The position numbers and the translations under genes were made by a program. From assembly GCA_934481345.1 (NCBI GenBank), contig CAKSPF010000007.1, positions 62,001 through 126,000 of the forward strand: a stretch of DNA of 64,000 nucleotides, given 5' to 3'. Of this stretch, positions 31,923 through 40,510 are shown piece by piece. How positions within the stretch are numbered: position 1 is the stretch's first letter; each line of letters opens with the position of its first letter. The notes beneath the pieces are model-generated. The model was not told the origin of the DNA. It saw only the letters and a program-made list of their open reading frames with translations, and ran no database searches. Origin of the DNA: an uncultured Clostridia bacterium (GTDB lineage: Bacteria > Bacillota > Clostridia > UMGS1810).

Positions 31923-32213
31923 TTAAGCCATTCCGTCAAAGAACTCAATGGTCTTGCTGTCTGCCGTCAATTTAACAACTGCTTTTTTCCAGTCTGCTCT
32001 TTTGCCGGAGGTAGCACCCATTCTCTTAACTTTTCCGAGAACTCTGGTTGTAGTAACCTTTTCAACCTTAACGCCGAAGATATCTTCAACGGCTTTTTTG
32101 ATTTCGATTTTGTTAGCGCCGATAGCTACCTTAAAGGTGTACTTACGGTCTGCAGTCTGATCCATGCTCTTTTCAGAGATGATCGGTTTTATAATGACAT
32201 CATATTTATTCAT
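31923..32213 (-). CDS. rplW: 50S ribosomal protein L23 (96 aa)
   Basis: The product begins with NKYDVIIKPIISEKSMDQTADRKYTFKV, the L23 core; L23 is a docking site for trigger factor and SRP. It overlaps rplD by 1 nt (TAATG). Confidence 0.97.
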   Translation of the reverse strand: MNKYDVIIKPIISEKSMDQTADRKYTFKVAIGANKIEIKKAVEDIFGVKVEKVTTTRVLGKVKRMGATSGKRADWKKAVVKLTADSKTIEFFDGMA

Positions 32214-32836
32214 TATGCGTACACCTCCTCAATTTTTGATACGGCATCCTTTGTAATAATCATTACATCGTACTTTAATATATCATAGGTATTCAGGCTA
32301 CCCATAAATGTAGTAGCAACACCTGCTATATTATTTGCCGACTTAACAACATTGTCATTTTTCTCATTGGTAACGATTAATGCTTTGGAGTCAACTTTTA
32401 AGCTCTTAAGCATGTCGCTTACCTTCTTGGTTTTGATCTCATCTAAAGTAATGTCGTCAACAACGATAAACTCATTATCTCTAACCTTTGCGCTGAGAGC
32501 CGATACCATAGCAAGCTTTTTAACCTTCTTGTTTACCGGATATCTGTAATCTCTCGGCTTAGGACCTAATGCGATACCGCCCTTGATCCACTGTGTAGCT
32601 CTTATGCTACCCTGTCTTGCACGGCCTGTTCCTTTCTGTCTCCACGGTTTGATACCTCCGCCGCGAACTTCGGAACGGGTTTTTGTGCTCTGTGTACCCT
32701 GTCTTTGATTAGCCAAATAGTTTTTAACAACATCGTGCAAAACGCTTGTGTTAACTTCCTGACCGAAAACTTTTTCGCTGAGTTCTATATCTCCGACCTG
32801 GTTTCCTTCCATATTATATAAAGCTACTTTAGGCAT
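32213..32836 (-). CDS. rplD: 50S ribosomal protein L4 (207 aa)
   Basis: Complete L4 with the exit-tunnel loop GGGIKPWRQKGTGRARQGSIRATQW and the end KYDVMIITKDAVSKIEEVYA. In some bacteria L4 also controls the S10 operon leader; here the leader at 33906-34160 is structured. Confidence 0.97.
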   Translation of the reverse strand: MPKVALYNMEGNQVGDIELSEKVFGQEVNTSVLHDVVKNYLANQRQGTQSTKTRSEVRGGGIKPWRQKGTGRARQGSIRATQWIKGGIALGPKPRDYRYPVNKKVKKLAMVSALSAKVRDNEFIVVDDITLDEIKTKKVSDMLKSLKVDSKALIVTNEKNDNVVKSANNIAGVATTFMGSLNTYDILKYDVMIITKDAVSKIEEVYA

Positions 32837-32860
32837 TGTTAGTCCTCCTTTCTAAGTATC

Positions 32861-33490
32861 TTACGCTTTAACGCTGTCTCTGATAGTCAGAACTCCGCCC
32901 TTAGGACCGGGAACAGCACCTTTTACAAGGATAATGTTCTTTTCTGCGTCTACCTTAACAACATCTAAATTCTGAACCGTAACCTGGTCAACACCCATAT
33001 GTCCCGGTAATTTTTTGTTTTTCATTACTCTGGACGGTGTCGAGCAAGCACCCATGGAACCAACGCCTCTGTGATAACCGGAACCGTGAGACATAGGGCC
33101 TCTGTGTGTTCCCCATCTTTTTACAGTGCCTGCATATCCGTGACCTTTGCTTATGCCCGTAACGTCGATTTTGTCGCCTGCAGCGAAAATATCAACCTTG
33201 ATTTCGTCACCTACGTTATATGCAGAATCATCATCGAGTCTGAATTCTTTGAGGTACTTCTTGTTGGCAACTCCTGCCTTTGCAAGATGACCTTTCTCCG
33301 GCTTGTTAAGCTTTTTGTCCTTAACGTCTGCAAAGCCAACCTGTATGGCTGTGTAGCCGTCGTTTTCAACCGTCTTTTTCTGAACAACAGAAACAGGGCC
33401 GGCTTCTATAACCGTTACCGGTATAACAAGGCCGTCTTCTGTAAAAATCTGAGTCATTCCGATTTTCTTTCCTAAAATTGCTTTTTGCAT
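32861..33490 (-). CDS. rplC: 50S ribosomal protein L3 (209 aa)
   Basis: L3 begins MQKAILGKKIGMTQIFTEDG and contains the finger that reaches the peptidyl-transferase centre (GMGACSTPSRVMKNKKLPGHMG). The 100-bp spacer to rpsJ carries two small hairpins, the first with an 8-bp GTTGAAGC stem, which may regulate L3. Confidence 0.97.
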   Translation of the reverse strand: MQKAILGKKIGMTQIFTEDGLVIPVTVIEAGPVSVVQKKTVENDGYTAIQVGFADVKDKKLNKPEKGHLAKAGVANKKYLKEFRLDDDSAYNVGDEIKVDIFAAGDKIDVTGISKGHGYAGTVKRWGTHRGPMSHGSGYHRGVGSMGACSTPSRVMKNKKLPGHMGVDQVTVQNLDVVKVDAEKNIILVKGAVPGPKGGVLTIRDSVKA

Positions 33491-33590
33491 TTTAAGTATT
33501 CCTCCTATATGGTTATTGGTTGAAGCTAAGGTGCTTCAACATGACCTGCCGCACAGTTGTGCAGCTGCGCAAATCAGTCTGCGTCTTTTC

Positions 33591-33905
33591 CTACAGCTGC
33601 TTTATCTCTATATCAACGCCGGCAGGCAATGATATTTTGAGCAAGCTGTCGATTGTTTTAGGTGTAGGCTCAAGTATATCGATAAGTCTTTTGTGAGTTC
33701 TCATTTCAAACTGCTCACGGGAATCCTTATACTTGTGAACCGCTCTCAAAATAGTGATAACCTCTTTTTTGGTCGGGAGCGGAATAGGACCTGCTACCTT
33801 TGCACCGGTTCTCTCGGCAGTCTCAACTATTTTCTGAGCTGACTGGTCGATTAACTGGTGATCATAAGCTTTAAGCTTAATTCTGATTTTCTGACTTTTA
33901 GCCAT
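33591..33905 (-). CDS. rpsJ: 30S ribosomal protein S10 (104 aa)
   Basis: ATG 33905 is preceded by AAGGAGGG and gives the normal 104-residue S10 starting MAKSQKIRIKLKAYDHQLID; the longer frame to 33992 lies in the leader. Family blocks PIPLPTKKEVITIL and MRTHKRLIDI are intact. It is the first gene of the ribosomal operon and also partners with NusB in antitermination. Confidence 0.97.
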   Translation of the reverse strand: MAKSQKIRIKLKAYDHQLIDQSAQKIVETAERTGAKVAGPIPLPTKKEVITILRAVHKYKDSREQFEMRTHKRLIDILEPTPKTIDSLLKISLPAGVDIEIKQL

Positions 33906-34160
33906 GATAGTACCCTCCTTACATAATTGTATTTTGGTGCCATTCCGGCAGTCATGAAACCGCATACACCCAGCCGGGTGTGTCGTGCTCAATGCATTAT
34001 AAATCCCGGCAGCTTACGCGTCCGGGGCATAATACACCTATTACAGTGACTGTGCCGCCCGAATTCATGATCCGGACATTCTCCGTGGAAATTAACCGCA
34101 AGCGCGATAACGTCTGCGATTGGTAACCTCCCACATCATCGTATGTCATGCCACACCTTG
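33906..34160 (-). promoter_or_regulatory. S10-operon leader, structured, about 250 nt
   Basis: Between promoter and rpsJ lies an unusually GC-rich stretch for this context, with several stems on the minus strand: ACACCC/GGGTGT (near 33965-33985), CCCGG-type pairing near 34005-34030, and a further set toward 34090. There is no open frame across it. A leader this long ahead of rpsJ suggests ribosomal-protein autoregulation or attenuation. I cannot assign a known RNA family. Confidence 0.55.
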
Positions 34161-34162
34161 AT

Positions 34163-34191
34163 ATTTTATAATAAAATTACAATTATTGCAA
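34163..34191 (-). promoter_or_regulatory. promoter of the S10 operon
   Basis: On the minus strand TTGCAA (34191-34186), 17 bp and TAAAAT (34168-34163). Transcription would begin near 34156. Confidence 0.6.
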
Positions 34192-34230
34192 GCTTTTTTT
34201 AAATAAAATTGCTGTTTTTTTCTCTCAAAT

Positions 34231-34494
34231 TTAAATTTCGTTAAAATTGCACAATTTTTCTCCGCGTTTTTGTTGTTTTATACAATATTTATGCCTTCCG
34301 AATCTGCATATAAAATGCAATAATATAATTTCTACTCCATTACATTCACATAATTCCCTCAATATTTCATGTATTTCCAATCTTTTGTTTTCATAAGAAA
34401 CTTTTCTACTGTATTTGGGTGCAAACACTATGTGGTACTTGCAAATTCATTTCGTATGTTCTAAACTGTTTATATCTATGTTTTCTTTTTTCAT
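34231..34494 (-). pseudogene. tnpA: IS200/IS605-type transposase TnpA, truncated and nonsense-mutated
   Basis: Reading from ATG 34494 (AAAGGAGG site) the protein runs KKENIDINSLEHTK, then an in-frame TGA at the position of a conserved tryptophan, then CKYHIVFAPKYSRKVSYENKR and ILRELCECNGVEII, the hallmark N-terminal part of IS200 TnpA. After VEII the match to the family stops (no HIH catalytic motif and no tyrosine), so about two thirds of the gene has been lost. It lies in AT-rich DNA beside a broken GH127 gene. Confidence 0.85.
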
Positions 34495-34498
34495 AGAT

Positions 34499-34565
34499 AA
34501 ATCCTCCTTTTGTGTTTTTGTTTTGACTGGCAGGTCATTACTATTTTAACACAAATGGAGGATTT
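34499..34565. repeat. 18-bp inverted repeat sequestering the tnpA ribosome site
   Basis: 34499-34516 pairs 17/18 with 34548-34565. On the tnpA mRNA the AAAGGAGG site is thus buried in a long hairpin, the known translation-silencing device of IS200 elements. The transposase is dead but this control hairpin is nearly perfect. Confidence 0.85.
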
Positions 34566-34588
34566 TGTTCATCAGTTAACCTTTTTTG

Positions 34589-34611
34589 AACCACGCGACT
34601 ATCGCGTGGTT
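34589..34611. repeat. perfect 10-bp hairpin, probable IS200 end structure
   Basis: 34589-34598 pairs exactly with 34602-34611 around a 3-nt loop, about 95 bp upstream of the dead transposase start. This matches the subterminal palindrome that IS200/IS605 TnpA binds, or alternatively a terminator. Confidence 0.55.
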
Positions 34612-34621
34612 TTCTTTATAC

Positions 34622-34652
34622 AAAAATCGGAATGGAGCGAAGTCCATTCCGA
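34622..34652 (-). terminator. intrinsic terminator of the GH127 gene
   Basis: On the minus strand a perfect 10-bp stem (34652-34643 with 34636-34627, 6-nt loop) is followed by five Ts. Confidence 0.8.
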
Positions 34653-34681
34653 CGTGGCTGTTGTGTTCATTATAGATGTAA

Positions 34682-36616
34682 CTATACATTTGCTATCGGA
34701 AAGTATGTAATTCTTAAGTTAGTGCAACCATACGGAACAAGCTCTATTTCAAGCTTTGTACTTACCGGTTGCTTTTTTCCAAAAGTTTCAAATGTTCTCT
34801 GCGGATATGGCGCACACATATATGGTGCTTTATAAGCCGGAACACGAAGCTGATTTTTGGATTTTCCCATACATAACCATCATTTTCCAAAAATTCCACA
34901 GAAATATTCTCCGGCGAGATGTTTTCATCAAGAGCAACATTCCAGCTTATCTGATTTCGGCGCATACCCAATTTTTCGTGAGCATCCCGACAATCCGGCT
35001 CTTCAAAATCAGGTTCTGCAGAATACCAGCTCCACCCTTGCGGAAGAGGTGTAGTGGGATGACCTTGAATTTTATTCCATTTTTCACTGATATGCAAGGA
35101 ATATAACAAAGCACCTCGTTTTATCGCAATGGGACGCTTCAAAAAATCATCTTCAACCCGGACAATTTCAATTTCTTCTTTGAATGTAATGATAAGAACA
35201 TCTTCATTATTCCATTTATTATGTATACACACGAAACCGTTTTCCGTCTTAACTTCATTGACCTTTTTACCATTTATACTAATCTCAAATTCTTTGCACC
35301 ATTTTGGTATCCTTAAAAAAATATCAAAATTTTTGCCATTTTTGATAATAAATTTTACCTTGTCTCTAAATGGATATTCTGTTATTTCATCAATTTCAAT
35401 TTCGTTATGCTTTAATGAACAAGGTCCGTAAACATTCATATATATGTTATCATTTTCGTCACAAAGCATCATTGAGCGAATAAAATTTCCCAAAAGAGCC
35501 ACTGAATTCACAGGGCAGCACGAAACCGGATAGCAGGGGGCATAAACCTGCATATCACTCACTGCAGAAGAAGACGTTTCAGTTGCATAAATTTGATTGG
35601 GGGCATTTAAATATGCGATGGCCTTTTCATCTTTTTTTCTTGCCCCTTGTGCTCCGTTATAAAACATTTCCTCTATTCTATCACCGTATTTTGATTCACC
35701 TGTTATATAGCTCATATAATAATATGTCGTATGGTAAAAAGCATAGGAGCAATATTCAGTTTCTGCGGTTGATGTTACGGGTGCTAAATATTCTGTTACA
35801 GAAACAGGCGAACCGAAAGATGCGTAGCCATATTATATATCTCGTCAAGGATTTTTTCGGTTGCCGCAAGGTACTCTTTTTTCCCCGTTGCGGAATATAA
35901 AAGTGCCGGAAGTCTTGAGCTTACTCCCATTCCTGCCGTATGGTTGGAATTATATATAAGTCCATTTTCAAGAAATGCCTTATACGATATTTTAAATATG
36001 TCATGGGTACACAAAAAGTCAGAATATTCTTCTGCAAACGCAATAAGCCGTTTGTCTCCGGTATATTTATAACAAAAAACAAGCGGTTCAATTATAAGAG
36101 GGCCGGCATAGCAGTTTTTTTATCCCCTGACCAGTTATCACAAAACCAAAGCAAACATTTATGAACAGCATTCAATACATCTTTTCGCTTCGTTGCCTCA
36201 TAAAAAGCAATAAGTCCACGCATAGCACACGAGGTTCCCCATGCGTTATAATCGTCATATATGTCATCGTTTTCCCAAATATATGTACCCAAATATCCGT
36301 CAGACCGCTGATTTTTTAGCACTGCATTTACCCAATTTGTTGATTTTTGTATCAATTTGTTGTCATCCAACGAAAATGCAAGTTCAATAAGACCGCTCCA
36401 GTAATTTCGGGAAATTTCAGCACCCCAGCCTGCCTGATCGCCGTTTCCCCAACTTTCAACGTATGTTCTGCTGACAAACGGATCCGCAATCATTCCCGGC
36501 TCAAGAATATCTAAATTTCCTCCCATTCCTTCTTTGTTTCTTTCAAGTTGATCTTTCAAAAAACCTTTTGCCTTGATTGCGCCTAAAGGAAAAGCCTTTA
36601 ATTTATTATACATCAT
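34682..36616 (-). pseudogene. GH127 (DUF1680) beta-L-arabinofuranosidase-like gene with three -1 frameshifts
   Basis: Segment 1 (36616 to ~36110) reads LKDQLERNKEG, WGAEISRNYWSGL and WGTSCAMRGLIAFYEA. A base missing from a run of As at ~36114-36120 shifts the frame into segment 2 (YNSNHTAGMGVSSRLP); a second loss near 35830 shifts it into segment 3, with the catalytic-site motifs EYCSYAFYH and VSCCPVNS; a third in a run of As near 34865 leads to the true C-terminus (VPYGCTNLRITYFP). Restoring one base at each site gives about 645 residues, the normal family length. The start is ATG 36616 with a GAGGTGA site. Either a decayed gene or assembly indels; the AT-richness suggests horizontal origin. 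Confidence 0.85.
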
Positions 36617-36729
36617 AAATATCACCTCAATTTTTATTATACAATCTTAAAACAAATTCTCAATATACGAAACTATTATATATGGACAATTCTGATGTTT
36701 TATGTTATTGTAAATATAGGTGATTAAAA
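36617..36729. promoter_or_regulatory. divergent promoter region GH127 / AraC
   Basis: On the minus strand TTGAGA (36663-36658), a 16-bp spacer and TATAAT (36641-36636) face GH127. The other half faces the AraC gene, with only an AT-rich stretch and no clear -35. Divergent AraC/glycosidase pairs usually have the regulator binding here. Confidence 0.55.
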
Positions 36730-37602
36730 ATGAATTTCTATATGATAACATTAAAATCCATTCCTGAATTTTTGTTTTGTTGTTCGGTTAAGCTCGAAAA
36801 GTTAACTAATACTTTCCGTAATCTGCAAAATTTTTTAGAAATTTGCGTTATTGAAGAGGGTGGAGTAATTCGAGAATACCAAGATGGAGAAAAACAATTT
36901 TTACAGCCTAATCCTTTGGCTGTGTTTACTTCCGAAACAAATTGCAGGGTATATTCGCACAAAAATGAAATTCAGCGTCATACAACAGTCGGAATTTGTG
37001 CCAATTATGATATTGTATCCCTAAAGCAAGGAGAATGTCTTGAAAAGATAAATAAAGCAATCGATACTAACACCATCTTTTTGCCGGATTACTGTTTACT
37101 TGCTAAAAACAGTGTCAAAAATTTTAGTTTTAAACTAAAAAAAATTGCTTCTTTAAGAAATTCTATAGGACATTCAAATAATATAAAGGCCTTATCTGCA
37201 TGGTATGACCTTTGTGCAGAAACAACCAGCTTAACCTACAATATTCTGAATAATAATAAATTTAAACCGAGCGAAGATTTATACACAAACAAAATTTTTG
37301 AATATATTTATGAACATGTAAATTCTAAAATATCTATACCGGAAATTTCCAATCAATTAGGAATATCCGAAGGATATATGCAAAATATTTTTAAGAAAAC
37401 AACAGGTAAAACGATTATCGAATACAGCAATGAATATAAAATAAACACGGCCACTGAGATATTGAAAATTCATAAGATGTCACAAAAAGAACTTTCAGCA
37501 TCGTTAGGCATCGACGACCCCTTATATTTCAGCAGATTGTTTAAAAAGATTATGGGCATAAACTTCACCGAATATGTTGCAACGCTTAAAAAAATCAGAT
37601 GA
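36730..37602 (+). CDS. AraC-family transcriptional regulator (290 aa)
   Basis: The C-terminal 100 residues are the double helix-turn-helix AraC domain: NSKISIPEISNQLGISEGYMQNIFKKTTGKT and the second helix pair DDPLYFSRLFKKIMGINFTEYV. The N-terminal 180 residues are a ligand-sensing part, with strands such as NFLEICVIEEGGVI like a cupin fold. It is intact and divergent from the broken GH127 gene, so it probably once controlled an arabinoside gene. It lies at the end of the AT-rich scar. Confidence 0.88.
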   Translation: MNFYMITLKSIPEFLFCCSVKLEKLTNTFRNLQNFLEICVIEEGGVIREYQDGEKQFLQPNPLAVFTSETNCRVYSHKNEIQRHTTVGICANYDIVSLKQGECLEKINKAIDTNTIFLPDYCLLAKNSVKNFSFKLKKIASLRNSIGHSNNIKALSAWYDLCAETTSLTYNILNNNKFKPSEDLYTNKIFEYIYEHVNSKISIPEISNQLGISEGYMQNIFKKTTGKTIIEYSNEYKINTATEILKIHKMSQKELSASLGIDDPLYFSRLFKKIMGINFTEYVATLKKIR

Positions 37603-37627
37603 ATCGAATTTTATATTTTTAAATACT

Positions 37628-37668
37628 ATTCCTCCCTTCTCGAAATATACAATCGCTAAGGGAGGAAT
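37628..37668. terminator. hairpin between AraC gene and the glycan operon end
   Basis: An 11-bp perfect stem, 37628-37638 with 37658-37668, and a loop of about 19 nt. No strong T-run follows on either side. It may stop the operon ending at 37705 or the AraC transcript. Confidence 0.45.
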
Positions 37669-37704
37669 GACGACGCATATGACTGATTTTTCTGTAAATA
37701 ATAG

Positions 37705-39348
37705 TCATTCATCTGCAAACATATCATTTTGTACCAGCTCATTCAAAGCAATATATGAATTTTCTTCGTTCTCCGCAAAAACCTCAAAATAAAACTTAAT
37801 TTTGGGTTCTGTTCCGGACGGGCGGACTGCGAACCAGCCGTTCGGCAGAATGAATTTCAGCACGTCTGACTTAGGAAGTCCGTTCAGACCGTCTTTGTAG
37901 TCCAGTTTCTGCGTAACTTCAAACGGCATATTCTCGTTTCGGAATTTATGCATCATTTCCTGTATTTTTTCACTGCCGTCAATGCCGCTCAGCGTAAGGG
38001 TTTCGAGCTTCTGAGCACAGAAGCCGTACTTTTCGTACAGTTCCATAAGCCCGTCATAGAGCGTCATTCCCCTCTGCTTGCAGTCTGCCGCCGCCTCGCA
38101 GATGAGCATTGCGGCAACCACGGCGTCCTTATCCCTTGCGTATGTGCCCTTTAAGTAACCGAAGCTTTCCTCAAGTCCGAAAACAAAGCTGTGCTTTCCG
38201 CTATTTTCAAACTCCTTTATCTTCTCGCCGATAAACTTAAAGCCCGTCAGCACATCAAGCGTGACTATGCCGTAATCATCGGCAATCCTGCGCACAAGTT
38301 CGCTCGTAACTATTGTCTTTACGACAGCCCCGTTTTCGGGCAGGGTGCCGTTTTCCTTTTTCTTGCGGAGAATGTACTCCAGCAAAAGGCAGCCTGTCTG
38401 ATTGCCGTTTAACACCTTGTATTCGCCGTCCGACGTCTTTACAACAACCCCTATCCTGTCGCTGTCGGGGTCTGTTCCGAAAACGAGGTCGGCGCTTTGC
38501 TTTTTGGCATACTCTATGGCAATGTCAAAGGCCTCGCTGTTTTCGGGATTGGGCGATTTTACGGTCGGGAAGTCGCCGTCGGGCTTTTCCTGCTCCGGCA
38601 CGGTGAACACGTTTTTAACACCCGTTTCCGCCAAAATCCTGCGGACGGGAATATTGCCCGAACCGTGGAGCGGTGTGTATACCACCTTGAAATCGTCGGG
38701 GATTTTTGTGCCGAGCGACTGCTCCTTTACCGCATTTATGTATGCGCTGTCAACTTCCTCGCCGATTATATTTATTTTCGGATTTTCGCATAGCTTAACA
38801 CCGTCAAAAATGTCGGTATTGTCTATGTATTTTATAATTTTATCGGCAGTCTGCGGAGGTATCTGTCCGCCGTCCACGCCGTACACCTTGTAGCCGTTGT
38901 ACTCCTTTGGGTTGTGGCTCGCGGTGATTACGATTCCCCTCGCACAGCCGAGATAACGCACCGCAAAGGAAAGTTCGGGCGTAGGTCTTAAACTGTCAAA
39001 AAGGTATGTCTTTATGCCGTTTGCGCACAGCACATTTGCCGCCTCAAGCGCAAACGCACGGGAATTGTTCCGTGAGTCGTGCGCAATTACAACGCCTTTT
39101 TCGGCAAAGTCAGCACCGCAGTCAAGAATTTCGTTCGCAAGCCCCTGCGTTGCACGGCGCACGGTGTAAATATTCATTCTGTTTGTGCCGAGCCCCATAA
39201 CTCCGCGCAGTCCGCCCGTGCCGAACTCCAAATCACGGTAAAAGCTGTCCTCGGTTTCTTCTCTGCTTAATTCTTTTAAGTAATTTTTCTCCGAAACAGT
39301 CAGCTTGTCACTTTCAAGCCATCTTTTATATTCATTTTCGTAATTCAT
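37705..39348 (-). CDS. phosphoglucomutase/phosphomannomutase family enzyme (547 aa)
   Basis: All four hexomutase motifs are present: the active-site serine in TASHNPKEYNG (Ser144), the metal-binding loop DPDSDR, the sugar-binding GLEESFGYL and the phosphate-binding RPSGTEPK. It is of the 550-residue PgcA type that interconverts hexose 1- and 6-phosphates. As the last gene behind the two phosphorylases it can convert glucose-1-phosphate or mannose-1-phosphate into glycolysable 6-phosphates. It starts 4 bp after the GH130 gene. Confidence 0.9.
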   Translation of the reverse strand: MNYENEYKRWLESDKLTVSEKNYLKELSREETEDSFYRDLEFGTGGLRGVMGLGTNRMNIYTVRRATQGLANEILDCGADFAEKGVVIAHDSRNNSRAFALEAANVLCANGIKTYLFDSLRPTPELSFAVRYLGCARGIVITASHNPKEYNGYKVYGVDGGQIPPQTADKIIKYIDNTDIFDGVKLCENPKINIIGEEVDSAYINAVKEQSLGTKIPDDFKVVYTPLHGSGNIPVRRILAETGVKNVFTVPEQEKPDGDFPTVKSPNPENSEAFDIAIEYAKKQSADLVFGTDPDSDRIGVVVKTSDGEYKVLNGNQTGCLLLEYILRKKKENGTLPENGAVVKTIVTSELVRRIADDYGIVTLDVLTGFKFIGEKIKEFENSGKHSFVFGLEESFGYLKGTYARDKDAVVAAMLICEAAADCKQRGMTLYDGLMELYEKYGFCAQKLETLTLSGIDGSEKIQEMMHKFRNENMPFEVTQKLDYKDGLNGLPKSDVLKFILPNGWFAVRPSGTEPKIKFYFEVFAENEENSYIALNELVQNDMFADE

Positions 39349-39352
39349 ATAA

Positions 39353-40495
39353 TCACCTGTTGTTCATATCAATAAGCCTGCAAATGTTTTCCACGCTCGT
39401 ATGCGTTGTATAGCCGTCTTTCGGTGTGTTTTTGCAGTAGTCAACCATTTTGTCAACAGTTGTTGCTGCAACATGAAGTCTTGTATCGGACGAAGCATAA
39501 TATATGTAAATATCTCCGTCCTTTTCGATTGCACCGTTTGTAAATACAACGTTTGACACATCTCCCACTCTTTCGCCGTCAACGGGCGCAAGGAAATACC
39601 CTCCGGGAGTATATATAACCTTCTGCGGATCCTGCAAATCTGTCATAAAGCAATACAAAACATATCTCAGCCCTGCCGCCGTGTTTCTAACGCCGTGAGC
39701 AATGTGCAGCCAGCCGTCCTTCGTCTTTATCGGCGGTGCGCCTGCACCGTTTTTAACTTCCTTTACGGTGTGATAAACCCTTTTTTCAATTATGTTTTCC
39801 TCGGTTATCACGGCGTTTTCCATGCTCTCAACCAAAGCACAGCCAATACCGCCGCCGGAGCCTACGTCTATAAATCCGTCGGAAGGTCTGGTGTAGAGCA
39901 TATATTTTCCGTCAACAAATTCCGGGTGAAGGACAACGTTTCTCTGCTGATACTTCGTGTCAAGGTCGGGAAGCCGCTCCCAGTTTACTAAGTCTTTTGT
40001 GCGGACGATTCCGCATTTTGCAACCGCAGACGAGGTGTCGTCAACGGTCTTGTCCTTTCTCTCAGAGCAGAACAGCCCGTATATCCAGCCGTCCTCATGC
40101 TGAGTCAGGCGCATATCATAGACATTTGTGTCGTCCTCGCCGTATTTGGGAAGTCTTACGGGATATTTGTCAAACACAAAATTGTCAATTCCGTTCTCGC
40201 TTCTCGCAACGGCAAAAAACGATTTTCTGTCGTAACCCTCGACACGGGCAACGAGGACATATTTGCCGTCTGAGTATATCGCGCCCGAATTGAACACGGC
40301 ATTTACGCCGATACGCTCTAAAAGATACGGGTTTGTTTTTTCGTTTAAGTCGTATCTCCATTCAAGCGGAATGTGCTCATTTGTGAGCACGGGATTTTCG
40401 TAGCGGTCGAATATTCCGTTGTACCAGCTACTGTCAATTATATTCTTCTTTGTTACCAAATCATTATATTTTGCAATTAATTCTGTTCTTGTCAC
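39353..40495 (-). CDS. GH130 4-O-beta-D-mannosyl-D-glucose phosphorylase (380 aa)
   Basis: GTG 40495 follows AAGGAGT. The sequence follows the GH130_1 enzymes closely: WRYDLNEKTNPYLLERIGVN, SFFAVARSENGIDNF, TNVYDMRLTQHEDGWIYG, RNVVLHPEFVDGKY and FIDVGSGGGIGCAL, with the conserved catalytic aspartate in the NVYDMRLT block. From memory this subfamily splits Man-beta-1,4-Glc with phosphate into mannose-1-phosphate and glucose in mannan catabolism. No signal peptide, so cytoplasmic. Confidence 0.9.
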   Translation of the reverse strand: MTRTELIAKYNDLVTKKNIIDSSWYNGIFDRYENPVLTNEHIPLEWRYDLNEKTNPYLLERIGVNAVFNSGAIYSDGKYVLVARVEGYDRKSFFAVARSENGIDNFVFDKYPVRLPKYGEDDTNVYDMRLTQHEDGWIYGLFCSERKDKTVDDTSSAVAKCGIVRTKDLVNWERLPDLDTKYQQRNVVLHPEFVDGKYMLYTRPSDGFIDVGSGGGIGCALVESMENAVITEENIIEKRVYHTVKEVKNGAGAPPIKTKDGWLHIAHGVRNTAAGLRYVLYCFMTDLQDPQKVIYTPGGYFLAPVDGERVGDVSNVVFTNGAIEKDGDIYIYYASSDTRLHVAATTVDKMVDYCKNTPKDGYTTHTSVENICRLIDMNNR

Positions 40496-40510
40496 TTAAA
40501 TACTCCTTAT

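Noticed and set aside
34499..34565. Terminator for a plus-strand gene
   Set aside because: The inverted repeat includes the transposase ribosome site and matches the known IS200 translational control hairpin; no plus-strand gene lies upstream.
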